From: Accumulibacter sp.
GTDB lineage: Bacteria; Pseudomonadota; Gammaproteobacteria; Burkholderiales; Rhodocyclaceae
DNA: 64,000 nucleotides
Reading direction: 5' to 3'
NCBI GenBank assembly: GCA_031266435.1
Contig: JAISAZ010000082.1
Coordinates: 1-64,000, forward strand
Shown: one piece after another, positions 1-8,028 of the stretch
Position numbering within the stretch: the stretch's first letter is position 1
Layout of the letters: each line of letters starts with the position of its first letter
Made by a program: the position numbers and the translations under genes
The notes under the pieces: generated by a model
What the model was told of the DNA's origin: nothing
Databases searched by the model: none
What the model saw: only the letters and a program-made list of their open reading frames with translations

Positions 1-147
1 GAGAGCTGCAAGAACCTGTATTCGGATTGCGTCGTTTTACTCGCCGTCGCGATCTTTATGCTGACCGACGGCGGCGTCCTCACGCGGATCGAGGGGGAGG
101 GGATGCCGGAGGCGTGGAAGGATGTTTTTGGGATCGGCCAAAAGTGA
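1..147 (+). CDS. 3' end of an unidentified (probably phage) gene
   Basis: The first 147 bases are open in frame 1 and encode 48 residues before a TGA, with the 5' part cut off by the window edge. The visible peptide has a hydrophobic stretch (VVLLAVAIFML) and ends in DVFGIGQK. I do not recognise the family. The genes just downstream are phage-type, so it may belong to the same prophage remnant. The stop codon lies in a perfect hairpin arm. Confidence 0.4.
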   Translation, partial: ESCKNLYSDCVVLLAVAIFMLTDGGVLTRIEGEGMPEAWKDVFGIGQK

Positions 148-207
148 AACCCTACTTTTGGCCGGAAAAACAAGCTCGAAATCGCGGGCAAAGCCCGTCA
201 ATTTCGA
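136..207. repeat. Two adjacent hairpins, possibly related to repeat family C
   Basis: Bases 136-145 (GGCCAAAAGT) pair perfectly with 154-163. A second stem pairs 176-188 with 195-207 around the sequence GCGGGCAAAGCCCG. The first hairpin resembles the AAAAGTNAAACCC...CTTTTTGCC segment of family C copies near 38090 and 55535, so this may be a diverged copy. Part of it could terminate transcription of the preceding gene, but neither stem is followed by a clear T-run. Confidence 0.4.
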
Positions 208-220
208 GGAGAAAAAACAG

Positions 221-628
221 ATGAAAACCGATCGGCGTTTTGTTGCTTTTTCTTCGGCCAAAGGCCGCAAGAATTCTCTGTCTCCTGTTCCCTGTCTCCC
301 GTCTCCTGAACCCCTGTCTCCTGTCGTCTGTTTCCTGATTGCGCTTGATCAGGCCGTCAATACATTGATTCGGATTGACGGGGAATGGGGAACGCCCGAC
401 GAGACGCTCTCGGCACGCGCGCACCGAGTGCGCGAAAAACACCCCGCGTGGTCGCTTTGGATTGACCGGGTGTTTTTCCGGGATAGAGAAAAGCGCGAAA
501 CGCGCATCGTGCGCCATTGCGAGCTTTCGTATGAAGCGGAACTGCGCCGCGCGCACCTGCCGAAAAGCTATCGCGCGAGGAGGAGGCGTCGAAAGAGAAG
601 GAATGGCACTTCAAATAAGAATGAATAA
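221..628 (+). CDS. Phage-associated small protein of unknown function
   Basis: 135 residues from ATG 221, chosen because GAGGAG lies 10-15 bases upstream; the frame is also open further upstream. Residues from about 39 on (ALDQAVNTL, then DETLSARAHRVRE, a WxxWIDRVFF segment and a basic tail) look like a small protein I recall from Mu- and P2-type prophages, where it is conserved without known function. Residues about 17-38 (SLSPVPCLPSPEPLSPVVC) are translated from a family A repeat, so the original N-terminus has probably been replaced. Its 3' end overlaps a convergent minus-strand membrane gene by 18 bases. Confidence 0.5.
   Translation: MKTDRRFVAFSSAKGRKNSLSPVPCLPSPEPLSPVVCFLIALDQAVNTLIRIDGEWGTPDETLSARAHRVREKHPAWSLWIDRVFFRDREKRETRIVRHCELSYEAELRRAHLPKSYRARRRRRKRRNGTSNKNE
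253..345. repeat. Family A repeat, right half (copy A1)
   Basis: The segment begins GGCCAAAGGCCGCAAGAATTC and continues as a CTGTCTCC-type tract. It matches 10571-10632, which begins GGCCGAAGGCCGCAAGAATTC and continues CTGTCCTCTGTCC. The upstream bases ACCGATCGG also recur near 10540. Only the CT-rich half is present here, inside the reading frame of the gene at 221-628. Confidence 0.65.
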
Positions 629-937
629 CCAATAAATCCAGCCGCAGGAAATGAGCAAGAGCAAACCACCGAACAGGAAGTTTCCGATGAACGACTTCAA
701 GGTATCTCCATCTTCTTCCCGGTGCTCGAAGATCATGCTGACGGCGCCGAGGAAAACCATCACTACGCCCGTGAGCGTTGGGCCTGCAATCAACATGACA
801 AGCAAGGCGGCGCCAAAAGAATCAAAGCGTATCCACGCCCAGATGAAAATGATGGAAGCAATAATGTAAAGGATACCCGTACGCTCATCTGGATTTGATA
901 GAGCATCGCTGAAGTTGGCAAACAGGTTTTTCTTCAT
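611..937 (-). CDS. Small multi-pass membrane protein, unknown function
   Basis: 108 residues. Three hydrophobic segments are visible at about residues 22-38, 42-67 and 86-107, separated by a short acidic cytoplasmic-type loop (FEHREEDGD). No family is recognised. It is transcribed against the flanking phage genes and overlaps the 3' end of the gene at 221-628 tail to tail, which suggests a moron-like cargo gene or host gene trapped in the prophage remnant. The ribosome site upstream of the ATG is weak, so the start is uncertain. Confidence 0.5.
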   Translation of the reverse strand: MKKNLFANFSDALSNPDERTGILYIIASIIFIWAWIRFDSFGAALLVMLIAGPTLTGVVMVFLGAVSMIFEHREEDGDTLKSFIGNFLFGGLLLLISCGWIYWLFILI

Positions 938-979
938 GGGAATAAGTATAGGCTAAAAATTTTGTGAGAGCGAAAAAAA

Positions 980-3433
980 ATGGCAAGCGACCTTGGATTG
1001 ACCATCAGTGTTTCAGGCGCCGTCGGCGCCGCGATGGCGGCTTTCGGCGACTTGAAGGGTACCCTGCAACAAGTTAGCGAAATCACAAAAAAACTCAAGA
1101 CGGATCAGGGCAAGCTCGGAAATGCGATCAAGAACGCCGCCAAGCTGCCGCAAAGCGATCTGGGCGAGATGAACGCGCGCTACGCGAAACAGCAGGAACT
1201 GCTCACGCGCCTTCGCGCGAGTACGCAGGCGCTTGGCCGCGCACGATCCAACATCGACGACAACGAAAAGAAGCGCGAGTCTTTGCGAACCAACATGATG
1301 GAGACCGTGGCGCTTGGGCTTGCCGTCGCCGCGCCGATCAAGGTCGCAATCGACGCCGAGGAGGCGTTCGCCGACGTAAAAAAAGTCGTCGATACGCGTG
1401 TGCCGGAGCTTGAAGCCTATCTTCTGGAGGCTTCACGCCGCATTCCGCAATCGTTCGAGGAACTTGCAAAGATCGCTTCCGGCGGCGCGCAGGGTGGAAT
1501 CCTGCGCGACGAACTCGAAAGCTACGTCGATCTCGTCGCCAAGATGAGCGTCGCGGGAGACCTGACCGCCGATTTCGCCGGCGAATCCGTGGCCAAGATC
1601 AAGAACATCTTCGGCACCAACATCGCGCGCATGGGCGAACTCGGCGACGTGATCAACAATCTTTCCAACCGCGAGTCGGCCAAGTACGCTCAGATCATCG
1701 ACGTGATGAAGCGGAGCGGGAGCACGGCGCAGATTTTCGGGTTCAACGAGAAACAAACCGCCGGACTCGCGACCACTTTCCTCGCGCTGGGCAAAACCGA
1801 AGAGACGGCGGGGACGGCGATCAACGCCATGCTCCTGAAGCTCTCCGCCGCCGACGTCCAGGCGCCGAAATTTCAAGCGGCACTTGGAAAAATGGGTTTG
1901 TCCGCCCAAGGATTGAAAAAGGCCATCGGCAAAGACGCCGAAGGCGCGCTGACGATGTTCCTGGAAAAAGTCCGTCAGCTCCCGAAAGAAAATCAATTGG
2001 GGCTGATGAGCCAGATGTTCGGCATCCAGTACGCCGACGACGTTGCGCTTCTGGCGCAGAACGTCGACGTCTACAAGCGCACGATGAAAGAAGCAGGCGA
2101 CGCCGAGCAATACGCGGGGTCGATGCAGAAGGAATTCGCCGAGCGAAGCGCAACGACGAAGAACGCTTTCAGGCTTCTCAAAAACGAAATGATCGTGTTG
2201 GCGATCACCCTCGGAAAAGAGGTGTTGCCCAAGCTCAAGGCTTTGATTGACAACGTTCGCCCACTCATTCAAAGATTTGCCGAGTGGATAAAAAATAATC
2301 CGGCTACAGTGTCCTTCTTATTGCATCTCGTCGCAGGGTTTTTGGGTTTTCGCTTTGCGTTGTTGGGCGTTTCATATGCTTTGTCAATGATCAGTGTGCC
2401 GTTTCTGCATGCCATTAAAGTCTACGAACTCTTCAAGGCCAAATTTTTGTTGTACAAGATTGGTGGCCTGAAATCGCTGTTTCCCGGCATCGCAAAGGCC
2501 ATCTCCGCCGTCGGAAAAGCCTTCACCGTCCTCAAGGGGATCATCCTCGCGCACCCGATTTTCGCGGCGCTGGCGCTCTTGGCGGTCGCCGCCTTTCTCG
2601 TCTGGAAGAATTGGGAGAAAATCAAGGCAGGGTGGCCGGGTTTCCTCGCGGCGGCGCAGGATTTCCTTTCCGACCTGGTCTCGATGTTCACGGCGCCGTT
2701 CAAGATTCTGCTTCAGCTCCTCTTCATCCTCCTGAACGGACTCGCCGACCTCATCGTCGCCGGATTGACGCGCGCATTCGCCGCGGTGCGCGCGGCCGGC
2801 GCGTGGATCGTCGCCGGGATCAAAAGCGTCTTTTCCGGAGGCCTTCTCGGCATTGCCGCGCTACTTGCCGACTTCTCGCCGATCGGCGCGCTTTACGCGA
2901 TGGTCGCGCGCGTCCTGTCCTGGTTCGGACTCACGCTTCCCGCGCGCTTCTCCGAAGTCGGACGCATGATCTTGGGCGGTATCTGGAGCGGATTTTCGTC
3001 GGCCTTCCCCAATCTTGCCGAGAAGATCAAGACTTGGGTCGGTTCTCTTCCAGACGTTGTCAAAAAGGTGCTCGGCATCGCGTCGCCTTCGCGCGTTTTC
3101 ATGGCGATCGGCGGTGAGACGATGGCAGGGCTTGAGCAAGGACTCGCCCGGACGGCGCAGGGGCCGCTGGAGATCGTCAAGCGCACCGTCGGCGCGCTCG
3201 CCGCCGCCGGGACGCTCGCCGCGGCAACGCCCGTCCTCGCCGCGCCGATGGGCCCGACCGGCGGCGGTATGGCGAGCCGAGCGGTCGCTGCGCCCGTTTC
3301 CGTCACGGTCAACGTCTACCCCGCGCCGGGGATGGACGAAAGAGCGCTCGCCGACCTCGTCGTACGGAAAATCGCCGACGCGCGCCGCGCGGAAGCGGTC
3401 CATCGGCGTTCGAGCCTTTACGACGAAGAGTAG
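980..3433 (+). CDS. Phage tail tape measure protein
   Basis: 817 residues, typical of a tape measure protein that sets tail length and scaffolds tail-tube assembly. The N-terminal 120 residues are rich in charged, coiled-coil-like sequence (QQVSEITKKLKTDQGKLGN). Residues about 120-400 match the TP901-type tape measure core I recall, including AEEAFADVKKVVD, RIPQSFEELAKIASGG and a long ALGKTEETAGTAINAML stretch. Several hydrophobic segments lie between about 440 and 660, as is usual for the part that contacts membrane. The C-terminus carries the SPSRVFMAIGGETMAGLEQG pattern seen in many such proteins. The frame is intact, but the tail genes that normally flank it are absent. Confidence 0.85.
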   Translation: MASDLGLTISVSGAVGAAMAAFGDLKGTLQQVSEITKKLKTDQGKLGNAIKNAAKLPQSDLGEMNARYAKQQELLTRLRASTQALGRARSNIDDNEKKRESLRTNMMETVALGLAVAAPIKVAIDAEEAFADVKKVVDTRVPELEAYLLEASRRIPQSFEELAKIASGGAQGGILRDELESYVDLVAKMSVAGDLTADFAGESVAKIKNIFGTNIARMGELGDVINNLSNRESAKYAQIIDVMKRSGSTAQIFGFNEKQTAGLATTFLALGKTEETAGTAINAMLLKLSAADVQAPKFQAALGKMGLSAQGLKKAIGKDAEGALTMFLEKVRQLPKENQLGLMSQMFGIQYADDVALLAQNVDVYKRTMKEAGDAEQYAGSMQKEFAERSATTKNAFRLLKNEMIVLAITLGKEVLPKLKALIDNVRPLIQRFAEWIKNNPATVSFLLHLVAGFLGFRFALLGVSYALSMISVPFLHAIKVYELFKAKFLLYKIGGLKSLFPGIAKAISAVGKAFTVLKGIILAHPIFAALALLAVAAFLVWKNWEKIKAGWPGFLAAAQDFLSDLVSMFTAPFKILLQLLFILLNGLADLIVAGLTRAFAAVRAAGAWIVAGIKSVFSGGLLGIAALLADFSPIGALYAMVARVLSWFGLTLPARFSEVGRMILGGIWSGFSSAFPNLAEKIKTWVGSLPDVVKKVLGIASPSRVFMAIGGETMAGLEQGLARTAQGPLEIVKRTVGALAAAGTLAAATPVLAAPMGPTGGGMASRAVAAPVSVTVNVYPAPGMDERALADLVVRKIADARRAEAVHRRSSLYDEE

Positions 3434-3454
3434 GGCAATTCGGCGAGGCCGAGG

Positions 3455-4585
3455 TCACAGTATTTCCATCCTTGCCGCGGAAACACCCGGCTCCCCGACG
3501 GCGAGCGGCTCGTGGACGAGCGCGTGCATCGTCGCCCACGCCAGGTCGGCGTGTGAGACTTCGTCGCTTCGGTCGGCCTTGAACGTCACCTGCCGCCCGG
3601 AGTCGGTCGTCGTCTTGCGGATCGCCATGAAGCTCTGCGCGACGTCGGTCCACCCGGCGTCGAATTCGAGGCGTCCCTTGTTCATCACGTCGAGCGCTTT
3701 CAAGACCATTCCGACCTTTCGGTCGGCGGAATACTGGATCGGAGAAGCCGCCGGATAGAACTGCCGGACGAGCTGGTAGACGCCTTGGCCGACGCCGGTC
3801 GTGTCGATCCCGATATACGCGACGTTGTAACGTGTCAGAGCGGTCCGGACCTGGTCGGCCTGCGCCTGAAAGTCCATTCCCCGGAACTGATGGCGTTCGA
3901 GTAGTCGGAACTTGCCGCCGGAAACGGCGGGCGGCGCCACGACGACGAGTGCCGCCGAGTCGCCGTTGACCGCAGGGTCGTAGCCCAGCCAGACGTCGCG
4001 GTTCCCCAGTGGTTGCGTGTGGAAGGGTCTGAAGTCTTCCCAGACTTCCCACGAGTCGACCATGCAACGCATCAGGAGCGCGAGCGGGAAGATGCTCGCG
4101 GTGTCGTCGACGAAGAGGCACATCAGGAGGTTGCCGTACTCGTCGGGTGAATACTCGAGGCGTAACTGTTCGAGGTCGAAGAGATTACAGCCGCCGGCAA
4201 CGGCGTCCTCGACGGTGACGATTTGCCTCCACTGTCCGTCGCCGCAACGCTGCCCGTCTTTGAGCGCGGCGTGTGAAACGTCGACCTCGACGCGCTCGGT
4301 CTTTTTGCGCCCGCGGTTGAAGAGCGTCCCGGTCCAGAACGGGTAGGCTTCGGCGCTCATCGCAGACGGCGTCGAAAAGTAGGTCTGCCGCCATTGCGAG
4401 TGCATTGCCATGCCAGAGGCGACTTTCCTGAACTCCTGGAACTTCTGAATCCAGAAGTATTCGTCCATGTACAGATTGCCGTGATAGCTCTGCGCCGTGC
4501 GAACATTCGTTCCAAGGAAATAGAGCGTCGCGCCGTTTGCCAGAACGATCGGGTCGCCCTTCAATTCGACGCCGACGGCGTCTAC
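3455..4585 (-). pseudogene. Phage terminase large subunit, P2 gpP type, N-terminally truncated
   Basis: About 376 residues corresponding to the C-terminal two thirds of the P2-family terminase ATPase subunit that cuts and packages phage DNA. Recognisable stretches are VELKGDPIVLANG, LGTNVRTAQSYHGNLYMDE, KVASGMAMHSQWR, TYFSTPSAMSAEAYPFWTG and the nuclease-domain strand WLGYDPAVNGDSAALVV. The N-terminal part with the Walker A loop is missing: homology stops near 4585, although the frame stays open to 4831. Full-length relatives have close to 590 residues. It lies tail to tail with the tape measure gene, whereas in P2 the two are far apart, so deletion and rearrangement have occurred. Confidence 0.8.
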
Positions 4586-4897
4586 GGCACCATCGATACG
4601 AATCGCCCGTCGGAAGACAACGATTATGGCATTGCCAATCTTACCGCAGAGTCCGCCCGATGGGGACAATTCCCTTTTCGCTCCTTTCCCAAACCATCTT
4701 GGCCGTTTCGTTGAAAGGCCGCCAACTTTGTCACGCCGGCTCGCGTGAAACCCGCCTATAGTGTTTTCATCGATGAAACGCCGGTGGAGTGCCGCTTGCG
4801 ATTTCGGGACAAGGCATTCCAATATCATCACGCAACACTATTTCCGGAACACATTCAGGAGACGCCGGGAAAAGGTATCTCCAAGGCAAGCATCAAA
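4586..4897. other. Intergenic junction between prophage remnant and host genes
   Basis: No convincing gene. The minus-strand frame of the terminase continues as non-homologous sequence and marks the truncation junction. On the plus strand a frame open from 4745 runs into the pilin gene, but its first 51 codons do not look like a pilin leader. AAGGTATCTCCAAGGC just before 4898 may serve as the pilin ribosome site. Confidence 0.4.
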
Positions 4898-5596
4898 ATG
4901 AAAAGACAATTGTCGGGCTTTACGCTCATCGAAGTTTCCATCGTGCTCGTGATCCTCGGCCTTCTGCTGGGCGGCCTCCTCAAGGGGCAGGAGTTGATCA
5001 CCAACGCCAAGCTCAAAAATCTCGCGATGGATTTCAGGAACGTTTCAAAGATCGTTTACGCGTATCAGGACAAGTATCGCGCGCTTCCGGGAGACGACGC
5101 TGGCGCGGCGCGCCACCTGGGAACGGGGAGCACCGTCGTTTCGGGCGCCCCCGGCACCGTCGGCAACGGCGTCCTCGACGGCAACTGGTGGGACGAGGCC
5201 GGTTTGCTTCAAACGAGCGAAACCGTCGCGTTCTGGGAACACGTCCGACGCGCCAAACTCGTTCAGGGGTCCTTGTCGATCGCAAACGACGTCGATTTGC
5301 CGAGCAACGCCGACGGCGGCCGCATCGGCATCGAGTCCGGCGCCCCGGCCAAGGCCTACATCGCGGGAATGTCCGGGAAATTCGTCGTCTGTTCGGCGAA
5401 CATCCTGGGCAAGTACGCAAAGCACCTCGACGCAACGATGGACGACGGCAATCCTTTTACGGGAGCCGTCCGCGCGACGCAAGGGGCGCCGAAGAGCCGC
5501 CCCAACAACGCAAGCTGCGCCGTCGCCGGGACGCCGTCCAATTGTTCGAACATCGTAGACGACGGGCTGCCCTACACGGTCTGCATGGCCTTCTGA
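4898..5596 (+). CDS. Type IV pilin-like (prepilin) protein
   Basis: 232 residues. The N-terminus MKRQLSGFTLIEVSIVLVIL is a classical class III signal: a short basic leader, prepilin-peptidase cleavage after Gly7, Glu at mature position 5 and a hydrophobic helix. The C-terminal domain is secreted and contains several Cys residues (SCAVAGTPSNCS, VCMAF) that could form a pilin-type disulfide. Such proteins act as major or minor pilins or type II secretion pseudopilins. No assembly genes are adjacent, so its partner machinery must lie elsewhere. ATG 4898 was preferred over upstream in-frame starts because it gives the standard leader length. Its TGA is followed at once by a family B inverted-repeat end. 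Confidence 0.75.
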   Translation: MKRQLSGFTLIEVSIVLVILGLLLGGLLKGQELITNAKLKNLAMDFRNVSKIVYAYQDKYRALPGDDAGAARHLGTGSTVVSGAPGTVGNGVLDGNWWDEAGLLQTSETVAFWEHVRRAKLVQGSLSIANDVDLPSNADGGRIGIESGAPAKAYIAGMSGKFVVCSANILGKYAKHLDATMDDGNPFTGAVRATQGAPKSRPNNASCAVAGTPSNCSNIVDDGLPYTVCMAF

Positions 5597-5608
5597 TTCC
5601 TTTTCCAG
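5597..5608. repeat. Family B terminal repeat remnant
   Basis: TTCCTTTTCCAG directly follows the pilin TGA and is identical to the left end of the family B elements. The right end and internal sequence are missing, so this is a solo or decayed end. The TGA at 5594-5596 fits the TNA target seen at complete copies. Confidence 0.5.
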
Positions 5609-5727
5609 TCCGCCCCTTCCTGCCCCACCACCTCTTCCTTCGCCCCGGAACGCCGGTCGGAGAGACAAGCGGCGGGGTCTATCTGCTATACTTCGGGTAA
5701 ATAATCCATGTAAGGAATCGCCAGAAA

Positions 5728-5914
5728 ATAATCGCCTGTTTTTTGACGGCTTAGACAAAAAAAGGGTCGGCTTTGTCCGCCCTTTTTTGGAAGGCAAAGC
5801 AAGAGAACTCCAAGGCTGGACTGATTTGGCGTTGTTTTTATATGGTTTGAAGGTGGGCTTTGCCCACCTTCAAACCCAAATCAACCCGGCCAGGGTTTCA
5901 CTTTTTGACGAACA
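5728..5914. repeat. Family C dispersed repeat (copy C1)
   Basis: This segment matches the reverse complement of 38071-38183 (CGCCTGTTTTTTGACGG, TTAGACAAAAAA, ACTTTTTGACGAACAC) and, in its middle, the reverse complement of 55532-55620 (TTTGGCGTTGTTTTTA). It holds a perfect 15-bp stem, 5844-5858 against 5862-5876, with a TTT loop. A second stem-loop lies near 5764-5790. It fills the gap between the pilin gene and kdsD, and the kdsD ATG follows 14 bases later, so it forms much of the kdsD leader. Confidence 0.7.
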
Positions 5915-5927
5915 CCGAAAATTCCCG

Positions 5928-6911
5928 ATGAACGCAATCCAGGCTACGCCCAAAGCGCTCGATCTCGCGCGCGAAGTGCTTCGCGTCGAAAGTGAAGCCG
6001 TACTCGCCCTCGTCGAACACATCGACGACACTTTTCTGAAGGCGCTGACCTCGATCCTCAACTGCAAGGGGCGCGTCATCGTTTGCGGAATCGGAAAATC
6101 GGGGCACGTCGGCAGCAAAATCGCGTCGACGCTCGCAAGTACCGGGACGCCGGCGTTTTTCGTCCATCCCGCCGAAGCGAGCCACGGTGACCTCGGCATG
6201 ATCCAGTCGGGCGACATTGTCATCGCGATTTCCAATTCGGGCGAAAGCGCCGAACTCCTGAACATCCTTCCCTTCATCAAGCGTCGGGGCGCGAGGCTCA
6301 TCGCGATGACCGGGAAGCCTCAATCGACGCTCGCGCGCGATGCCGATCTCAGCCTTTATGCGGGCGCCGAGCAAGAAGCCTGCCCGCTCAACCTCGCGCC
6401 GACGGCGAGTACGACGGCAGCGCTCGCGCTCGGCGACGCGCTCGCCGTCGCGCTCCTCGACGCGCGCGGCTTCGGTGCCGAGGACTTCGCCCGCTCGCAC
6501 CCCGGCGGCGCCTTGGGTCGCCGCCTGTTGACGCGCGTCCGCGACGTGATGCGTACCGGGCGCGCGATTCCGGTCGTCCCGCCCGACGCCGGGATTACCG
6601 ACGCGGTCAACGAAATTTCCCGCGCGGGGATCGGGATGACGATCATCGCGTCGCCCGAAATGGACGTGCTCGGCATCTTCACCGACGGCGACCTGCGCCG
6701 CGCGATCGTCGGTCAGCGCGACTTGAAATCCACGACGATTGCCGCTCTGATGACGCCCAAGCCGCGTTGCATCACGCCCGAAAAGCTCGCGGTCGAAGCC
6801 GTCGAGCGGATGGAAAAATACAAGATCACGCAGATTCCGGTCGTCGATGAAAACGCCCGCCTCGTCGGCGCGCTCAATATGCACGACTTGTTCCAGGCGA
6901 AGGTCGTCTGA
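5928..6911 (+). CDS. kdsD: D-arabinose 5-phosphate isomerase
   Basis: 327 residues, the usual length. It interconverts D-ribulose 5-phosphate and D-arabinose 5-phosphate, the first committed step to Kdo for lipopolysaccharide. Residues about 45-180 form the SIS sugar-isomerase domain with GIGKSGHVGSKIA at 54-66, then AEASHGDLGM and ISNSGESAEL. Residues about 205-327 form a pair of CBS domains (LGIFTDGDLRR, then YKITQIPVVDENARLVG). ATG 5928 gives the standard N-terminus; the frame stays open upstream only because repeat C1 happens to be open. The TGA overlaps the kdsC ATG by one base, so the operon is tightly coupled. Confidence 0.95.
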   Translation: MNAIQATPKALDLAREVLRVESEAVLALVEHIDDTFLKALTSILNCKGRVIVCGIGKSGHVGSKIASTLASTGTPAFFVHPAEASHGDLGMIQSGDIVIAISNSGESAELLNILPFIKRRGARLIAMTGKPQSTLARDADLSLYAGAEQEACPLNLAPTASTTAALALGDALAVALLDARGFGAEDFARSHPGGALGRRLLTRVRDVMRTGRAIPVVPPDAGITDAVNEISRAGIGMTIIASPEMDVLGIFTDGDLRRAIVGQRDLKSTTIAALMTPKPRCITPEKLAVEAVERMEKYKITQIPVVDENARLVGALNMHDLFQAKVV

Positions 6912-7456
6912 TGCTCGGTGTCGCAGACCCGCGCGAGCGCGCCGCCAGGCTCAGGCTGATGGCCTTCGACGTCGACGGTGTACTGACGGACGGCTCGCTG
7001 TATTACGGCGACGGCGGCGCCGAGATCAAGGCGTTCAGCAGTATCGACGGACTCGGCCTGAATCTCCTGAAGAAAGCCGGGGTCGAGTTGGCGATCATCA
7101 CGGGCCGAAGCGTTCCCTGCGTCGCGGAGCGCGCGAAACACCTCCAGATCCGCCACCTTCACCAGGGCGCGTCCGACAAGCTGGCGACCCTGCGCGCGCT
7201 GACGGACGAGCTGGGCTTTTCTCTCGGAGAGACCGGTTTCATGGGCGACGACGTCATCGACATCCGCGCGATGGCCGCGTGCGGCTTCGCCGCGACGACA
7301 GCCGACAGCCGCAACCGGATCAAAATCCACGCGCACTGGGTTTCGCGTTATCCCGGCGGGCGCGGCGCCGTGCGTGAAGTCTGCGACTTCATCCTGGACG
7401 CGAAAGGGATGCTCGACGCGGTACTCGCCCCCTATCTGCCGGAGATTCCCGGATGA
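6911..7456 (+). CDS. kdsC: 3-deoxy-D-manno-octulosonate 8-phosphate phosphatase
   Basis: 181 residues, normal for this cytoplasmic HAD-family phosphatase that converts Kdo 8-phosphate to Kdo. The first HAD motif is FDVDGVLTDG near residue 19, with the nucleophile Asp and the general acid two residues on. ITGRS is the second motif and MGDDVIDI the last, acidic motif. It overlaps kdsD by 1 base and lptC by 4 bases (ATGA), so all four genes from kdsD to lptA are probably one transcript. Confidence 0.95.
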   Translation: MLGVADPRERAARLRLMAFDVDGVLTDGSLYYGDGGAEIKAFSSIDGLGLNLLKKAGVELAIITGRSVPCVAERAKHLQIRHLHQGASDKLATLRALTDELGFSLGETGFMGDDVIDIRAMAACGFAATTADSRNRIKIHAHWVSRYPGGRGAVREVCDFILDAKGMLDAVLAPYLPEIPG

Positions 7457-8028
7457 AACACTGGGGCAGCGCGATATTCCCACTAACCTTGCTGTTTACG
7501 CTGACGGCGCTGACGCTCTGGCTGCGTTACGCGACCGAGATGCCCGATTTTTCTCTCGACGGAAGCTATCGTCACGACCCCGACTATATCGTGAAGGACG
7601 CGACGCTGCGAAAATTCAACGCATCGGGAAAGCTCCAATACACGCTCAAGTCGCCCGACATTCGCCATTATCCTGACGACGATACGACGGTTCTCGTCAC
7701 CCCCGACTTGCAGTTTCTCGACGAAAAAAAACCGACGACGACGATGCGTGCCGACCGGGGCGTCGTTTTCGCTTCGGGAGAAACGGTCGACCTTTTCGGG
7801 AACGTGCGCATCGTCCGCAACGCGGCGCCGAGGGACCCGCAGATCGTCGCGACGATGCCGCAGCTCACGGTTCTCACCGAGGAGGAAAAAGCCTATACCC
7901 GCACCCCGGTATTGATTACGCAGGGGAAATCCTGGGTCAGGGGAACCGGGATGCGAGTAGACTACCGCAAGCAGACCTACCTCCTCGAATCGAGGGCGTC
8001 CGCCTTGCTTGAGAAAAGAAATCCATGA
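7453..8028 (+). CDS. lptC: LPS export protein LptC
   Basis: 191 residues. An N-terminal membrane anchor (AIFPLTLLFTLTALTLWL, residues about 6-23) is followed by a periplasmic beta-jellyroll domain with the YTLKSPDIRHYPDDD segment near residue 57, typical of LptC. It forms part of the periplasmic bridge that passes LPS from the inner-membrane LptBFG extractor to LptA. It overlaps kdsC and lptA by 4 bases each. Confidence 0.9.
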   Translation: MKHWGSAIFPLTLLFTLTALTLWLRYATEMPDFSLDGSYRHDPDYIVKDATLRKFNASGKLQYTLKSPDIRHYPDDDTTVLVTPDLQFLDEKKPTTTMRADRGVVFASGETVDLFGNVRIVRNAAPRDPQIVATMPQLTVLTEEEKAYTRTPVLITQGKSWVRGTGMRVDYRKQTYLLESRASALLEKRNP

